From: Coprinellus micaceus
Taxonomy: Eukaryota; Basidiomycota; Agaricomycetes; Agaricales; Psathyrellaceae
Assembly: GCA_951394405.1 (NCBI GenBank)
Contig: OX596340.1
Location: 434,001 to 498,000 of the forward strand
Reading direction: 5' to 3'
Length of the DNA stretch: 64,000 nucleotides
The notes under the pieces were generated by a model. It was not told where the DNA came from. It saw only the letters and a program-made list of their open reading frames with translations, and searched no databases. The position numbers and the translations under genes are program-made. Within the stretch, counting starts at the first letter, position 1. Each line of letters starts with the position of its first letter. Shown in pieces: positions 1 through 10,400 of this stretch.

Positions 1-32
1 CAGAATGCAGAGGCTATCGTATGCCCCGAATC

Positions 33-709
33 TCACTTGGCCAGTCCGCGATTCATGGAACTCAAGTGAGAGTTGGTTTCGATGAAGTCCTTCAACTTAC
101 TCGATTTATTCCCCAGGTTTTGTGTGTGAAGTATGTACTCCGCCCTTGAGCTCGAGTATGCATCGAACTTCCCACTAATGACAGGCGCGCACACATCGGT
201 ACATTCGTAAATAAAGTATTTCTCTCCGTCTTCCTCGGTGTGTGGCCATTCACCTCGTGATTTCGACCTTGTTGACAGTTCCAAAATGCAGGCCTCTTTT
301 ATGCCTGAGGTAAAATCCAAACAAATGGGCGAGATATTGCGCGTTGAGCGGAGGAGCATGGGAGAAATAGATCGTAGTATCTTTTGGCGAGATTTGGCCG
401 GCACGAGTGAACTTGACGGGTGCGAGGCTCTGGGGCTGGTGCCTAGTCAACATGACCAGGAAAAGGCACCCGCCCTCGACTGTGAGTCGCTTCGACAATC
501 TGACGCACCAACGATGCTGTGCTCCAGTGCGGTTCGACGGCGTGTGCAATGTTTCCCTCTAGGATCAAAGTATCGTCTCCGTTGATCTGATGTTTACCTT
601 TCCCACTCCAGCCAAATACTTCCTTCCTCAGCCTCATACAAGTTGGTAGGCATAAACTATCTTCCTTGGAAGTAGACCATTCTGGTGAGATCGTCTCTTC
701 ATTCATCAT
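33..709 (-). CDS. doubtful multi-exon hypothetical gene
   Basis: I do not recognise this product. On the minus strand three open stretches could be joined by introns: about 709-470, about 420-250 and about 170-33. The middle piece contains a coherent segment reading QISPKDTTIYFSHAPPL and ends before a GTGAAT donor near 258. A plausible acceptor (CATTAG) sits near 176, after which the frame runs to a stop at 33-35. There is no recognisable domain, signal peptide or membrane segment. It could equally be non-coding. Treat it as a candidate only. Confidence 0.2.
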
Positions 710-1586
710 ATCGATAGGTATTGATCTTACTGCCCTTCAATTCCATGCGTTGAGGTTGAAAACAAGCTCCCTTGGGTTCCATATTCCGGTGCTCAAGGAA
801 TCGTTTGAAACAATACGACATTTCAGTAGGTTTCACAGCAATTACCGTCGCAACCAGGGTGCCCTTTCAAGTTCCGAAGCGCAATGCCATTGCAGCTCGT
901 TGCTGTACGTCACTCTCCGTGCACTCCTTGCTTCAGAAACCCTTCTCATTGACCTAGAGCTTCCAGAATCTCAGAATCCGCATCAGTTCTTCGATTCAAA
1001 GTGCCTTCCGCCGTGATAGACTCGTACCTCGCACGTCCATCCGCCATTGACGGCCGGGCGGCGGGCAGTAAACTGCGCTTGGAATTCCTCCCTTCTCTCC
1101 TGGCCCTTCGATTGCCCCATAGTATGATCTCTCTGATTGGATTGGAACGGTGCTGCCGTAGTGTGTGTCTGGCAGTTCGTGGCCGCGCGCCGCCCGGTGC
1201 CACCCTCTTGTCTCCCTCGCTTCCAGAACCGAGTCACCGTGCCTGTTTCGAAATAATACTAGATAAGGCGTGTCACTGCCTCCCCCCGATGGATCCCGCC
1301 CTCTTTCTTCCCCTTCTAACCCCGGTCCTATACATCCCTTTCAATTTCCGCTTCCGGTACAGGTATCGTTACTAGCTCGCTATATAGCCAACCCTCAGGC
1401 TCGGCCTCGCGTCATCCTCCTTTCTTTTGCCTCCGACCCGCTCGTTGCTGCAATTGGAGTTGCGTATCCTCGCCCCTGGGATCTGCCCTCCACAGTTCAC
1501 CTTGTGGAGAGCAATCGATCGACTACAGCAAGTTTGCCTCGTTTCCGACCGCACCAACTCCCACCTGCTCTACCCCGTTCCCTACA
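710..1586. other. intergenic region upstream of the MFS gene
   Basis: Several short overlapping open frames exist on both strands but none shows a domain or a consistent splice chain. The last few hundred bases are pyrimidine-rich on the plus strand, as is common in fungal promoters and 5' leaders, and lead to the chosen transporter start at 1587. I see no other feature. Confidence 0.4.
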
Positions 1587-3816
1587 ATGCGCGACGACAT
1601 CGAAAAATCCAAAAGGACCTCTTGGAATGCGCCTGACAACTCCATCCCCCTTTACCACCTTCCCCAGCACCTCCCACCTCTCGGCGTCCCTGCATCGACA
1701 TACTACCCGCCAACGCTTGTGAAGGGCGATGTTCGTCTAGAATCCAAAGGCCAATACCGCGACAACCTAGGTCCCTATTGCCAAAGTACCATTGGCACTT
1801 GCCAGTGTTGTCCTCGGCCGAGTAACCACTCCCAGACGACTATTATGTCGTGGCTTACCGTTGACGGCGGGAAGGACGGGGCTGAGACCGTGCGCTCGTG
1901 CGGTGGATCGACTATTGGCGACGGCTGGCACTTAACTTCCGTGCCATCGGATACTACATGTGTTCCCTCCTCACCCCCTTCTGGAGGTTCAACTTCCCAG
2001 GACAAACGTCGGGCTGCACTGGCGATTTTCGGTGGCTTCGTCGCGTTATTCTGTACGTTTGGACAGATGAACTCCTTCGGAACGTTCCACTCGTACTACT
2101 CGAGGCACCAGCTTCGATACCTCACGCCGTCCAAGATATCATGGATTGGGAGCCTGCAGCTTTGGGTGTTCTTCTTCTCGGTGCGTACTGTCTCTCCTCG
2201 GGGGTATAGCCTGCCCAGCATGCTTTCTTGGGAGCCTTGCGTTGGCATGGTTAATCGCGCTCATAACGATCGCAGCTCATTATGCCCCTGAGGCCACATG
2301 TTCGGGGAGTCGGGTCGAGTCCTAACAATAATCGCGTTTCGTTGACAGGGTGGTTTCATCGGTCGCGTGTTCGATTCTTTTGGACCCACTGGACTAATGC
2401 TTGCTGGATCGGTATGCTACGCGCTAAGCGTAGTCGCCACGGCATTCTCAGCGCAGTACCCGCACTACATGGCGTCCCAGGGACTGTTCTTTGGGCTATC
2501 AGTTGGACTACTGTGCGTAGCTTCCTCTGCAGCTCGCCTCTGTGACCGCGAATGAAACGAATATGTGATAGGTTCTACCCATCCATGGCGAGCGTTTCAA
2601 CCCACTTCAGTAAATACCGGGCAACAGCCCTCGGGTTAGTCGCTGCCGGCTCCAGCGTAGGCAAGTCATACCCCTAATATGAACATCGTTTCATTTTACT
2701 GACGAACAGTCGGAACAGGCGGCGTCGTCTATCCAATCATCCTCCAACGTCTCTTCGAATCCCATGGCTTCCGCAATGGATTGCTCATCTGCGGTCTCTC
2801 CAGCTCACTGGCGTGCTGCATCTCCGCTCTCACCGTAACAGTTGCCCGTCCCCTCTCGTCCGTGCGCGGGCCAACCGGCAAGCCCAAAGTCAAACGCCCC
2901 GCCAAGTTCTTCGACCCCAAGTCAATCACAGATACGCGTTTCGCACTCCTAGCCGTTGGAAGCTGCTTCGTCGCGCTTGGTGCGTCGTTTTTGCTGCGAC
3001 GTAACAGAATTTGAAGCTCCCGTACTGACTAGACCTTTCCTCACCTCCTTCTCCTTCTCGCTCTTACGCAAAACCAGGGTTATTCACGCCATTCTTCTAC
3101 ATCGTCGAGTTCGCCCGTCACATTCCCGCAGCTGAAGGTTTCAATCCCTATTATGTCCTTGCGATCCTCAATGCAGGGGGCATCCTCGGCCGCATAGCGC
3201 CCGCGTGGCTGTCCGATACCTTCGGTCATTACAATCTCCTCTTTCCTGCAGCATTCCTAGCTGGACTCTCATGCGTGACGCTCTGGCTGTGCGCGCGTAC
3301 CATTGCACTGCTCCTAGCGTTCGCTGCTGTGTATGGGTTCCTCTCTGGGGCTTTCGTCAGCCTGATCACACCTTGTGTGGTGAGGATCAGCGACCCCTCT
3401 GAGATTGGGACGAGGATAGGAATGCTGTATACGATGATCTCTATCCCGTGAGTCCTCGAACCTTTCGTTATTCTTCCTATCACCGTGTCTTTCTCCTACC
3501 TTGGGATGAGTCGAGGACCGGGTTCTCGCACTGCCCAATATATCTTCCAGACGCATTTGATCGCTATCATTGACGACCCCTCGATTTCTACTCCTTTTCA
3601 CCCCACTCCGTTTACACGTCATTCCTGGCTAACTCGTTGCGGTTTCTCTTTATCAGATCTCTCGTTGGAGGGCCAATCGCAGGTGCACTCATCACTTACG
3701 GACATGGTTCGTACTCGGGGACCATTCTTTTTTCAGGAATCACGGTGATGCTTGGATCGATATTCATTCTGGGAGCCAAGCTGTCGATTGATCGACAATT
3801 CCTCGCTCGTGTGTGA
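1587..3816 (+). CDS. MFS transporter, monocarboxylate-permease-like
   Basis: Six exons join in frame: 1587-2180, 2349-2512, 2572-2660, 2710-2979, 3078-3447 and 3657-3816, giving 548 residues. The N-terminal ~130 residues are hydrophilic. The first membrane segments follow, with the family-like stretch ALFCTFGQMNSFGTFHSYY, then GRVFDSFGP, FYPSMASVSTHFSKYRATALG and GTGGVVYPI, all typical of fungal MCT-type major facilitators (plasma-membrane uptake or export of small carboxylates or related solutes). The length fits the family. The third intron (2661-2709) begins GCAAGT, a GC-AG intron. The frame and the conserved GTGG segment both require this junction. The usual N-terminal DGGWGW-type signature is not evident. 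The substrate cannot be told from sequence. Confidence 0.8.
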
Positions 3817-4554
3817 ACGGCGTTCTCACATTCCTTTTTTCCCATGCAATCTCCCTTCAAGTTCGTGCTTCGTTCCCTGTCCTTTGGATCAGCTTCAGCA
3901 GACGATTATCCCGCGGTCCGAGCACCGGATATCACCCCCTTTCATTACGACCTTTCATGACAGCTTCTCTTCATCATCCTTTGGTTCTCTATATCTGTCC
4001 CACACTCCCCACGCTTTCTCATCGACTCTGCATTATCGCGTACACATCCATCTGCATATTACCCGCTTCACATTCTGCATTCCCCCGAACGCTTCTCCAC
4101 CGTTCCATATTCGCAAAACTCGTCGCACTATTCGACTATCTACGCAACCTTTGTGCCAAATATCATATTGCGAGCCCAAGTTGCGCACACTTGGGCGCCC
4201 CCAAACGTACAGTCGACCAGAGGAGAAAATGTGTTCAGGCGGACTCCTGTTCTTTGTTCCGTGGCGTAAGGATGCAGGGAGACGACCATCACTGGCTCGA
4301 GGTCATACAATTCGAGGTGTCCGTCGCTGGAAATGCGAGTGAACGATGAGCTGAGAAAACAGGGCGGGCCCCGGCCTATGGTAGAGGATTATCTTTGCAG
4401 TGCACGGTCAGGCTTGAGCCCGCATTATTCGCGTCTTGAGTGAACCCAACGTTGATGACTCTTCAGCCAGGGAGATGGTAGAAGAGAAGACATTTGGATC
4501 GTCACGGGTGTAGAAGTTGGTACAAGGTATTCCATAAGGCGAGAGCGGGATAGT
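3817..4554. other. intergenic, no convincing gene
   Basis: This holds long open frames on the plus strand (to about 4349), but their translations are compositionally unlike proteins, being rich in His, Ser, Pro and Arg from a CT-rich strand, and show no domain. I see only the converging 3' flanks of the transporter and BTB-1. Confidence 0.4.
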
Positions 4555-5682
4555 CTACGCTTCGAGGTCCTTCAAATCCTCCCATTTGGGTAGGCCGAAG
4601 TAACCCGGTAGTTCGTTCCATATCGTGCGTCTCGCTTGTTGGTGTGACCTTCGAGCAGTTGACATGCAGTTGCTGCACAGTGCGTAGAAATACTCATTAC
4701 CGTCTTCAGGAAGCAGGTCCAGATAGGACTCGAATGGGTTCAAAGCGCCTTGCGGATTGAGAGAGCGTGACCATAGGCGGGTCATAAGTGGGCGAGCAAG
4801 CGACTGACACTGGACGGGAGTCTTGCAATCTGTAGTGCTTCCTACATTATGGATCCAATGGTCCAAATTCGTGATCCTCGCATCAAGCAACCTCTGCCTC
4901 CCGAGGAGACACTTGGCTAGCATGTGACCGGGAAGGGCCGGGGAGTGTGCCAAGAGCTCACCCTAGAGGACCTCAGCAACGGGAAGATGTCACCCAGTGG
5001 AAGCTACTCACCAAGTCCGTTGAGGCCAACAAGGAGTACGCGACCGGCAAAATTGATTGTACACCACATTCATTTGCGAGGTTGACGATGGTAGCATGTT
5101 GCTTCGCACCAGTATCGTAGACGTCATCGAGAGGGAAATCCAACTGCGTCCAATCGGTATAAACCTCATCAAACTTGTCCAAGTTCGCGGGAAGTTCCTG
5201 CTTCATGACGGCCAGAGCTTGGTCTCTGAGATGCTGGATTTCGTACTTCTTGCCTATGCGCAGCATGGCGGCTATCACCAGAAAGTGAAGAGGTTCCTTG
5301 ATCATGACGTATTTGCTGAAGGGACATGTTCGAAAGTGAGATGAATGGTCTGCCTTCAGGTGAACGGGATCACTTACGGGTCGCCATAGAGTGCAAGGAC
5401 AACATGCTTGATGTCCTCTCCGCTATCCTGGAGCTCTACTATCGGGCATCCATCGACGGCCGGCTCGTCCAAGGGATGGGGTATGCTGAATAGATCAGCA
5501 AAGACCGGCGAGTGTTTCGTGAGCACCCCTCGGTGAACTTTGAACTGAGTCCTCCCAGCCTGAAGTACGATATTCCCATCCTCAAACCAAGCCTCTTGGG
5601 ACCGGACTATGGGGTCAGAAGGAGTCGCTCCACTTGCTGCCTCGGTTTGGCTGTTGTCCTCTGTTCTGCGTCGTTTTGGCAT
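4555..5682 (-). CDS. BTB/POZ domain protein (BTB-1)
   Basis: Three exons. Exon 1 (5682-5378) starts MPKRRRTED, a basic nuclear-type patch, then DGNIVLQAGRTQFKVHRGVL and SPVFADLF, the beta strands and helix of a BTB/POZ fold, which normally mediates dimerisation or binding to Cullin-3 or transcription partners. Exon 2 carries the second half of the fold (IAAMLRIGKKYEIQHLRDQAL). The last exon holds a family-specific tail: DCKTPVQC, LCSNC, a His, then LPGYFGLPKWEDLKD. The gene is the first of six tandem paralogues on the same strand. The promoter motif GGGCGCTTA lies at 5867-5875 on the plus strand, 185 bp upstream, beside two copies of CATCCGCGTGA. A BTB regulator is likely; partners are unknown. 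Confidence 0.85.
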
Positions 5683-5836
5683 GTGTGCGGAAAGGAGAGG
5701 AATGTGTCAACGGTCAAGCTTCGAGCAGGAAAAGAAGCCTCGAAGACGACTGCTACGGGAAGAAGGAAAACTTGGACGTGGCGGGAGGAAGAAAGGAGCA
5801 CCACACGGGTTAACCTTTGATGAGCTTTACCCGAAC

Positions 5837-5875
5837 CATCCGCGTGACATCCGCGTGATCGTGTGTGGGCGCTTA
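5837..5875 (-). promoter_or_regulatory. shared BTB/FunK1 promoter motif, BTB-1
   Basis: The plus strand shows two copies of CATCCGCGTGA (5838-5858) then GGGCGCTTA (5867-5875). Read towards the gene this is TAAGCGCCC followed by TCACGCGGATG. The same pair recurs upstream of paralogues. Confidence 0.6.
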
Positions 5876-6047
5876 ACTAAATTATAGTTCAGGCTGTGCA
5901 CTGCACTCCGACTTCAGGTCGGAGCCATACCCCGTTCAGCCTCGGGTCAGCCAGGGGAGTTGGAGTGAAGCCTCGAGGCCTAAATGCAGTACAAGTTGAT
6001 TGTGGATGGTATTACACTGGCTCTAGAGCGTCAAATGTTATCTTCGG

Positions 6048-6940
6048 CTAAAAGTCCTCCAAGTCCTCCCACGCCGGTAGCGAAAAGAAAGACGGCAACT
6101 GGTTCCATAATAGCTCCCCTAATCCTTGGTAAAATTCCATGGTGCTTTGGCGGCAGATATCACAGAGCCGTCCGAGAAATCCCTCCACAAATCTCGACAT
6201 AGAACGCGTGGCCCCGGACCATGTCTCGACGAGGGTATCTGACACAGTTCCGTACGCTAATAGGTGAGCTATCAGTGCGTGAGAGGCGAGAATACATATC
6301 TCCTGGTGCTGGCAACCGTCCTTTAGACATTCACCCTCCAGAAAGTAGCATATCTCATCTACCCTCTTGTGAACGAGCCGACTCCGACCCTCGACGCATT
6401 TTCGGAGTGTATCGTATGGGATAGGAGGGTCGTCTGAGAGGTACAGTGCCTGTTCCCGAGCCAAGTCAATTGGGGAAAGTGACGGGCCGGGACACGGGGT
6501 CACTCACTATATGACGGGTAGAGTATGAGAGGTACAGGGCCGGGAGAATGGTCTGAATACTGCACTCGTCGGCCAGCTGAATGATAGCGCGCATTTTCTC
6601 GCGTCCGTATCGATACTTCTTGTCCGGAGGAAAGCTGAAATAGGTCCACTCTGAACACGAGTTGAGATTTGCCAGCTTTTCATATTCCTCCAGTTTCGAA
6701 GGGAATTCTCGCTTTAGGGGGGCCAGCGCTTCATCCCTGAGATACGGAATCTCATATTTCCGGCCCAGACGTATCATGGCAGCGAGAACCAGGAAGTGGA
6801 GGGTTTTGGTCATCGCGTATTCGCTGAAGTTTTCGAAGATTGAGCCTCGTAATCATAGGAGGGAATGAGGTAGAGAACGCACGGATCGCCATAAAGGGCA
6901 AGCAACACATGCTTCAGATCTTCAGGGCTATCGTGGAGTA
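6048..6940 (-). pseudogene. BTB-2, 3' part (gene split by LINE)
   Basis: This is the C-terminal two thirds of a BTB gene. It begins abruptly at LHDSPEDLKHVLLALYGDP (about 6940-6882), where an intact paralogue would continue from its N-terminal BTB strands. It then has MIRLGRKYEIPYLRDEAL and a terminal exon with EGECLKDGC, LCDIC and LPSFFSLPAWEDLEDF, ending at 6048. The missing N-terminal part lies about 8 kb away at 14998-15252 in the same orientation, on the other side of the LINE. No stop or frameshift is seen within the remaining exons, so disruption may be recent. The family His after LCxxC is replaced here (Phe-Tyr). Confidence 0.85.
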
Positions 6941-6969
6941 CAACAACAACAACAACAACAACAACAACC
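6941..6969. repeat. (CAA)n microsatellite at the LINE 5' junction
   Basis: About ten CAA units sit exactly where BTB-2 coding sequence stops and the LINE 5' region begins. The pre-insertion site inferred from both flanks contains TACAACAATAGG, so the run could have grown from the target itself during insertion. Confidence 0.8.
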
Positions 6970-7436
6970 ACCATCATCACCCCCTCACTGCTCATATCGG
7001 CGTAAAACCCGTTCCATAGTGCCTCGCGCCTCTTAGAATTTACGTTTTCGTATTCTAATCACCCCATATTTGCATCGTACCACCTTATTTTTGCTACAAA
7101 AGTCTCCCAACCTCATAATTCGCCGTTGATCTCGTCAACCACGACCGACCTTAGCTCCCATAGAGCCTATTCCCCCCCCCTTTGAATTTTGCGTTTAGAC
7201 TATTCCTATACTGTCCGCGCTTGTTGTTTCATTTCCCTAGCCTTTTTGTTTGATAAGCGTCTGCGTGTTGCCTTTTTGTGTTGATCTTTGCTCGTTGAAA
7301 TTTTCATAGATTCGAACTTCCCCCCGTTCCCACTTCGTTATCGGTATCCTTCCTTTGTTTTCATACCCTTATTTCTCTTCCGATCCTTTCTCTCTTTCTT
7401 TTGTTTCTTTTTGTGCGACCGCCACCCAAGGGTCAA

Positions 7437-10400
7437 ATGGCATCAAGTCCTCCTCCCCCTCCCCGGACCCCCTCCCGCAGCGACCCCACGAAAAAGCCCC
7501 CGCCATTCACCCCACGAAAGCGAAAAGACAGCACGGATAGCCTTAATCTCGATCCTACCCCTGGTGGAGATGAACCGCTTGGACTTGAACTAGCACCCGG
7601 ATGCAGTCTCCTGATTCGAGGCCTAGCCGATACCCGCGCCACAGACCCCAGAACGGTCCTTCAAAAGCTTATCGACTCCATCAAGGAACAGCACCCGGAC
7701 CTTGCGGAGATAGAGGTCGTCATCAAACTCTTCAAGCCAAGCGACGCGAACTGGTCCTCCTCCTGCTACCTCCATCTACACCAATCCTACACCCCCACGG
7801 TCTTGGAAGGTCCCGAAGCCGAGCCCCGAACGGATCTACTCGACCTGTGGAAGGATGCCCTCACTACCGCCGCCCCTCACCTCGAAGTCGTCTATACCCC
7901 AACGAAGACCGATACAGACAAACGCATGTGGATTCGGCTCCCTGACCTCAAGCACTTCGACAAGAAAGAGTGCCAAGTGAAGGTACTCCCCACCATCACC
8001 CAGCAGCTTGAGGAAAAGGGTATCCCCGTCGTTTCACGTTTCTACTCGACCGGCGGTCCAGTCTTCGTCCTCGCTCAGCCCTCCGATGTCGACAAGCTCG
8101 CGCAAACTGGCCACATCATCCTAAAAGCTCCCCATGGGCGTCAGTCCGCCACATCGGTGAAGCAAATCGAAATTCAACACGCCTATGAGGTTGGGATAGC
8201 GGGGTTCCCTGACCATGTCGAAGGGTTAGAAAAGCAGGTGGTGGACTGGATCAAGCTGCGGTTACCCGGCAAACTCGCCGACTATGGACGGGACCTGAGT
8301 GACGATTCGGTGTTGGCCCTATCAATGGTAGATTGGGAGTCGACCCGCCAGCTGATTGCTTTGCATGACGACTTCTTGAAGAAGTTTGCTGTGTACGATG
8401 CCACAATGTGGGCGCCTCGTCTTCTATTCCACATCAACGAGGAGGGTGTCTTTAAGAGGAAGAGTGCTCGAGCCATGATGGGAGAGGGTGTCGAAGCCGT
8501 GCAAGAGCTTGCCAACGAGATCAATATGCTCAAGCGCAACATGGTCACCATCGACGAGTTCACCAACTTCAGGCGCGAGTACACCATGGACCGCGAGCTC
8601 ATCCAGTCTCAATTCCAATCAATCACCTCGGCTTTCCAGGGCATGACCACAGCTCTAGCCGATGTCACCGACCGTGTAACGAGGAGCGAGCAGGCTTTGG
8701 TTTGCAACTCACAAGGCCTAACCTTTGCCCACCGGCTCATGGATATCAAGTCCAACCGCTCCAACGTACGCATGCTGCAGATGATGGAGTCAGACGCCAA
8801 CAAGAGGGCTCGGATGGATGAGTTCATAAGGGAGTTGGATGCGGAAGAGAAGGACCTTGACGCTAGATTCAAGGCGTCAGGTACCAACGTCGCTGCCCTT
8901 TTAACTGCCCCTGTAGGCCGAACCCTCCCGCCTCCACCCAATCCGTCGCCTCCCCAGCCAGCGCCACAGGCCACAGCGGGTCCGTCGCAGCCTAGTCCAG
9001 CACGTATCGAGCAAGAGCAGCTCATCCCTCCTGGCCTGTCATTGGTTCCCCAGCGTCGCCCATCCGGTACACATGCGGGTGAATCTGACAGAGAGAAGAG
9101 ACGAAAGGTTGGCGACCGTGGTATGCAGGTTGACGACGACGACATTGTGAGTACCCTATACCCATGCTTGACGGGCTCACTAATGGCGGCCTCGACGAAC
9201 GTAGTAACCCCTATGATGACACATTGTCCAGTGACACCAACGGCTAGAGATCCCGCCGCCGCTCGACGAAGGAAGCGTTCCGTTTTTGTCGGGGTCTTCG
9301 ATTCTCTGAGGGACTTTACTACAATATGTCGAGGTCGCCCATGTTCGTTTTCTTGCAGATCCCCACCCAATCAAGACTCATTGCATGCCATATTCGTGAC
9401 GTGCATGCTCCTCATCCTTTTCTCCAGTCTAGTGCAAGTGGTGAATGCTGCGCACTACCCAACAGCAGCGTCCACCGGCTTTGCCGTCTATGGGCTCAAT
9501 GCACATGGCCTCCTCGGTCACGGCAAGATCCAGGATGCGACCACCATCATTCGTTCTCGCAAGCCAACGATCTTTGTGATCTCGGAGACGATGTCACAGG
9601 CCAAGCTAAGTAATCATTTCTATCTAAACGGAGAGTATCAGATGCTCGAACAGCCTGCTATACCGTGCCAGGGCAGGTCCACATCTAAGTGGGGTTTGAT
9701 TGTGGGTGTGCGCAGCGGCGTTCAGATCCAGAGTCGTCTGGTCGACGTCCATGCTGCTCTCCAGAACCGAGTTATTGTTATGGATCTTGTATTCGCAACG
9801 GTGGATGCTCGATGCATGGTACATCGAATCATTGCTGCGTATGCCCCTTGGAACCCGGGAGGAGGGGACATGGAGAAACAATTCTGGCCTGAACTGGCAA
9901 AGCTTTGCCTATCTACCCCCCATCCCTGGACTATTATTGGAGATCTGAATGCCACTGTCTCACCGCGGGAGCGTGTGTCTGGTGGAAGGGAGAGTCGGGA
10001 TGCTTTTAAAAAGTTCCTGAATCTTACGAATGGGGTTGATTTGTGGTCAACAGTTGAAGACCGGTCACTACACCGGGACTGGACTTGTCGTGGAGAGAAT
10101 GGGGGTGGCAGCATTATTGATAGGATAGTCACATCCCCTGGGACATTCACCGATGGTGATATTGGTGTCGCTGATAGATACACCGACTATTTCAGATCTG
10201 ATCACAGAGCTGTTGTAGGGTCTTTGGTCCACTCGCTCCCAGAGGACCCTGGTCGGCCCCATAATGGCATCCGAGTAAATATCTCTGACCCTGCCTGGAC
10301 GTCTATCCCTTCAGGTCCTCGCCGTATACGTGTTCCGCTCAAGGCGGAAAAACACAAGTATGACGTATTCCGTAGCATAGTGGACAATGATGTTCACCAG

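Noticed and set aside
3752..4349. Long plus-strand open frames after the first transporter
   Set aside because: Their composition follows a CT-rich strand. There are no domains and no splice logic, and they lie in the 3' flank of two convergent genes.
9150..9220. Possible spliced intron (GTGAGT donor) in the LINE frame
   Set aside because: The frame is open through it and no acceptor is demanded by a conserved motif, so splicing is not supported.
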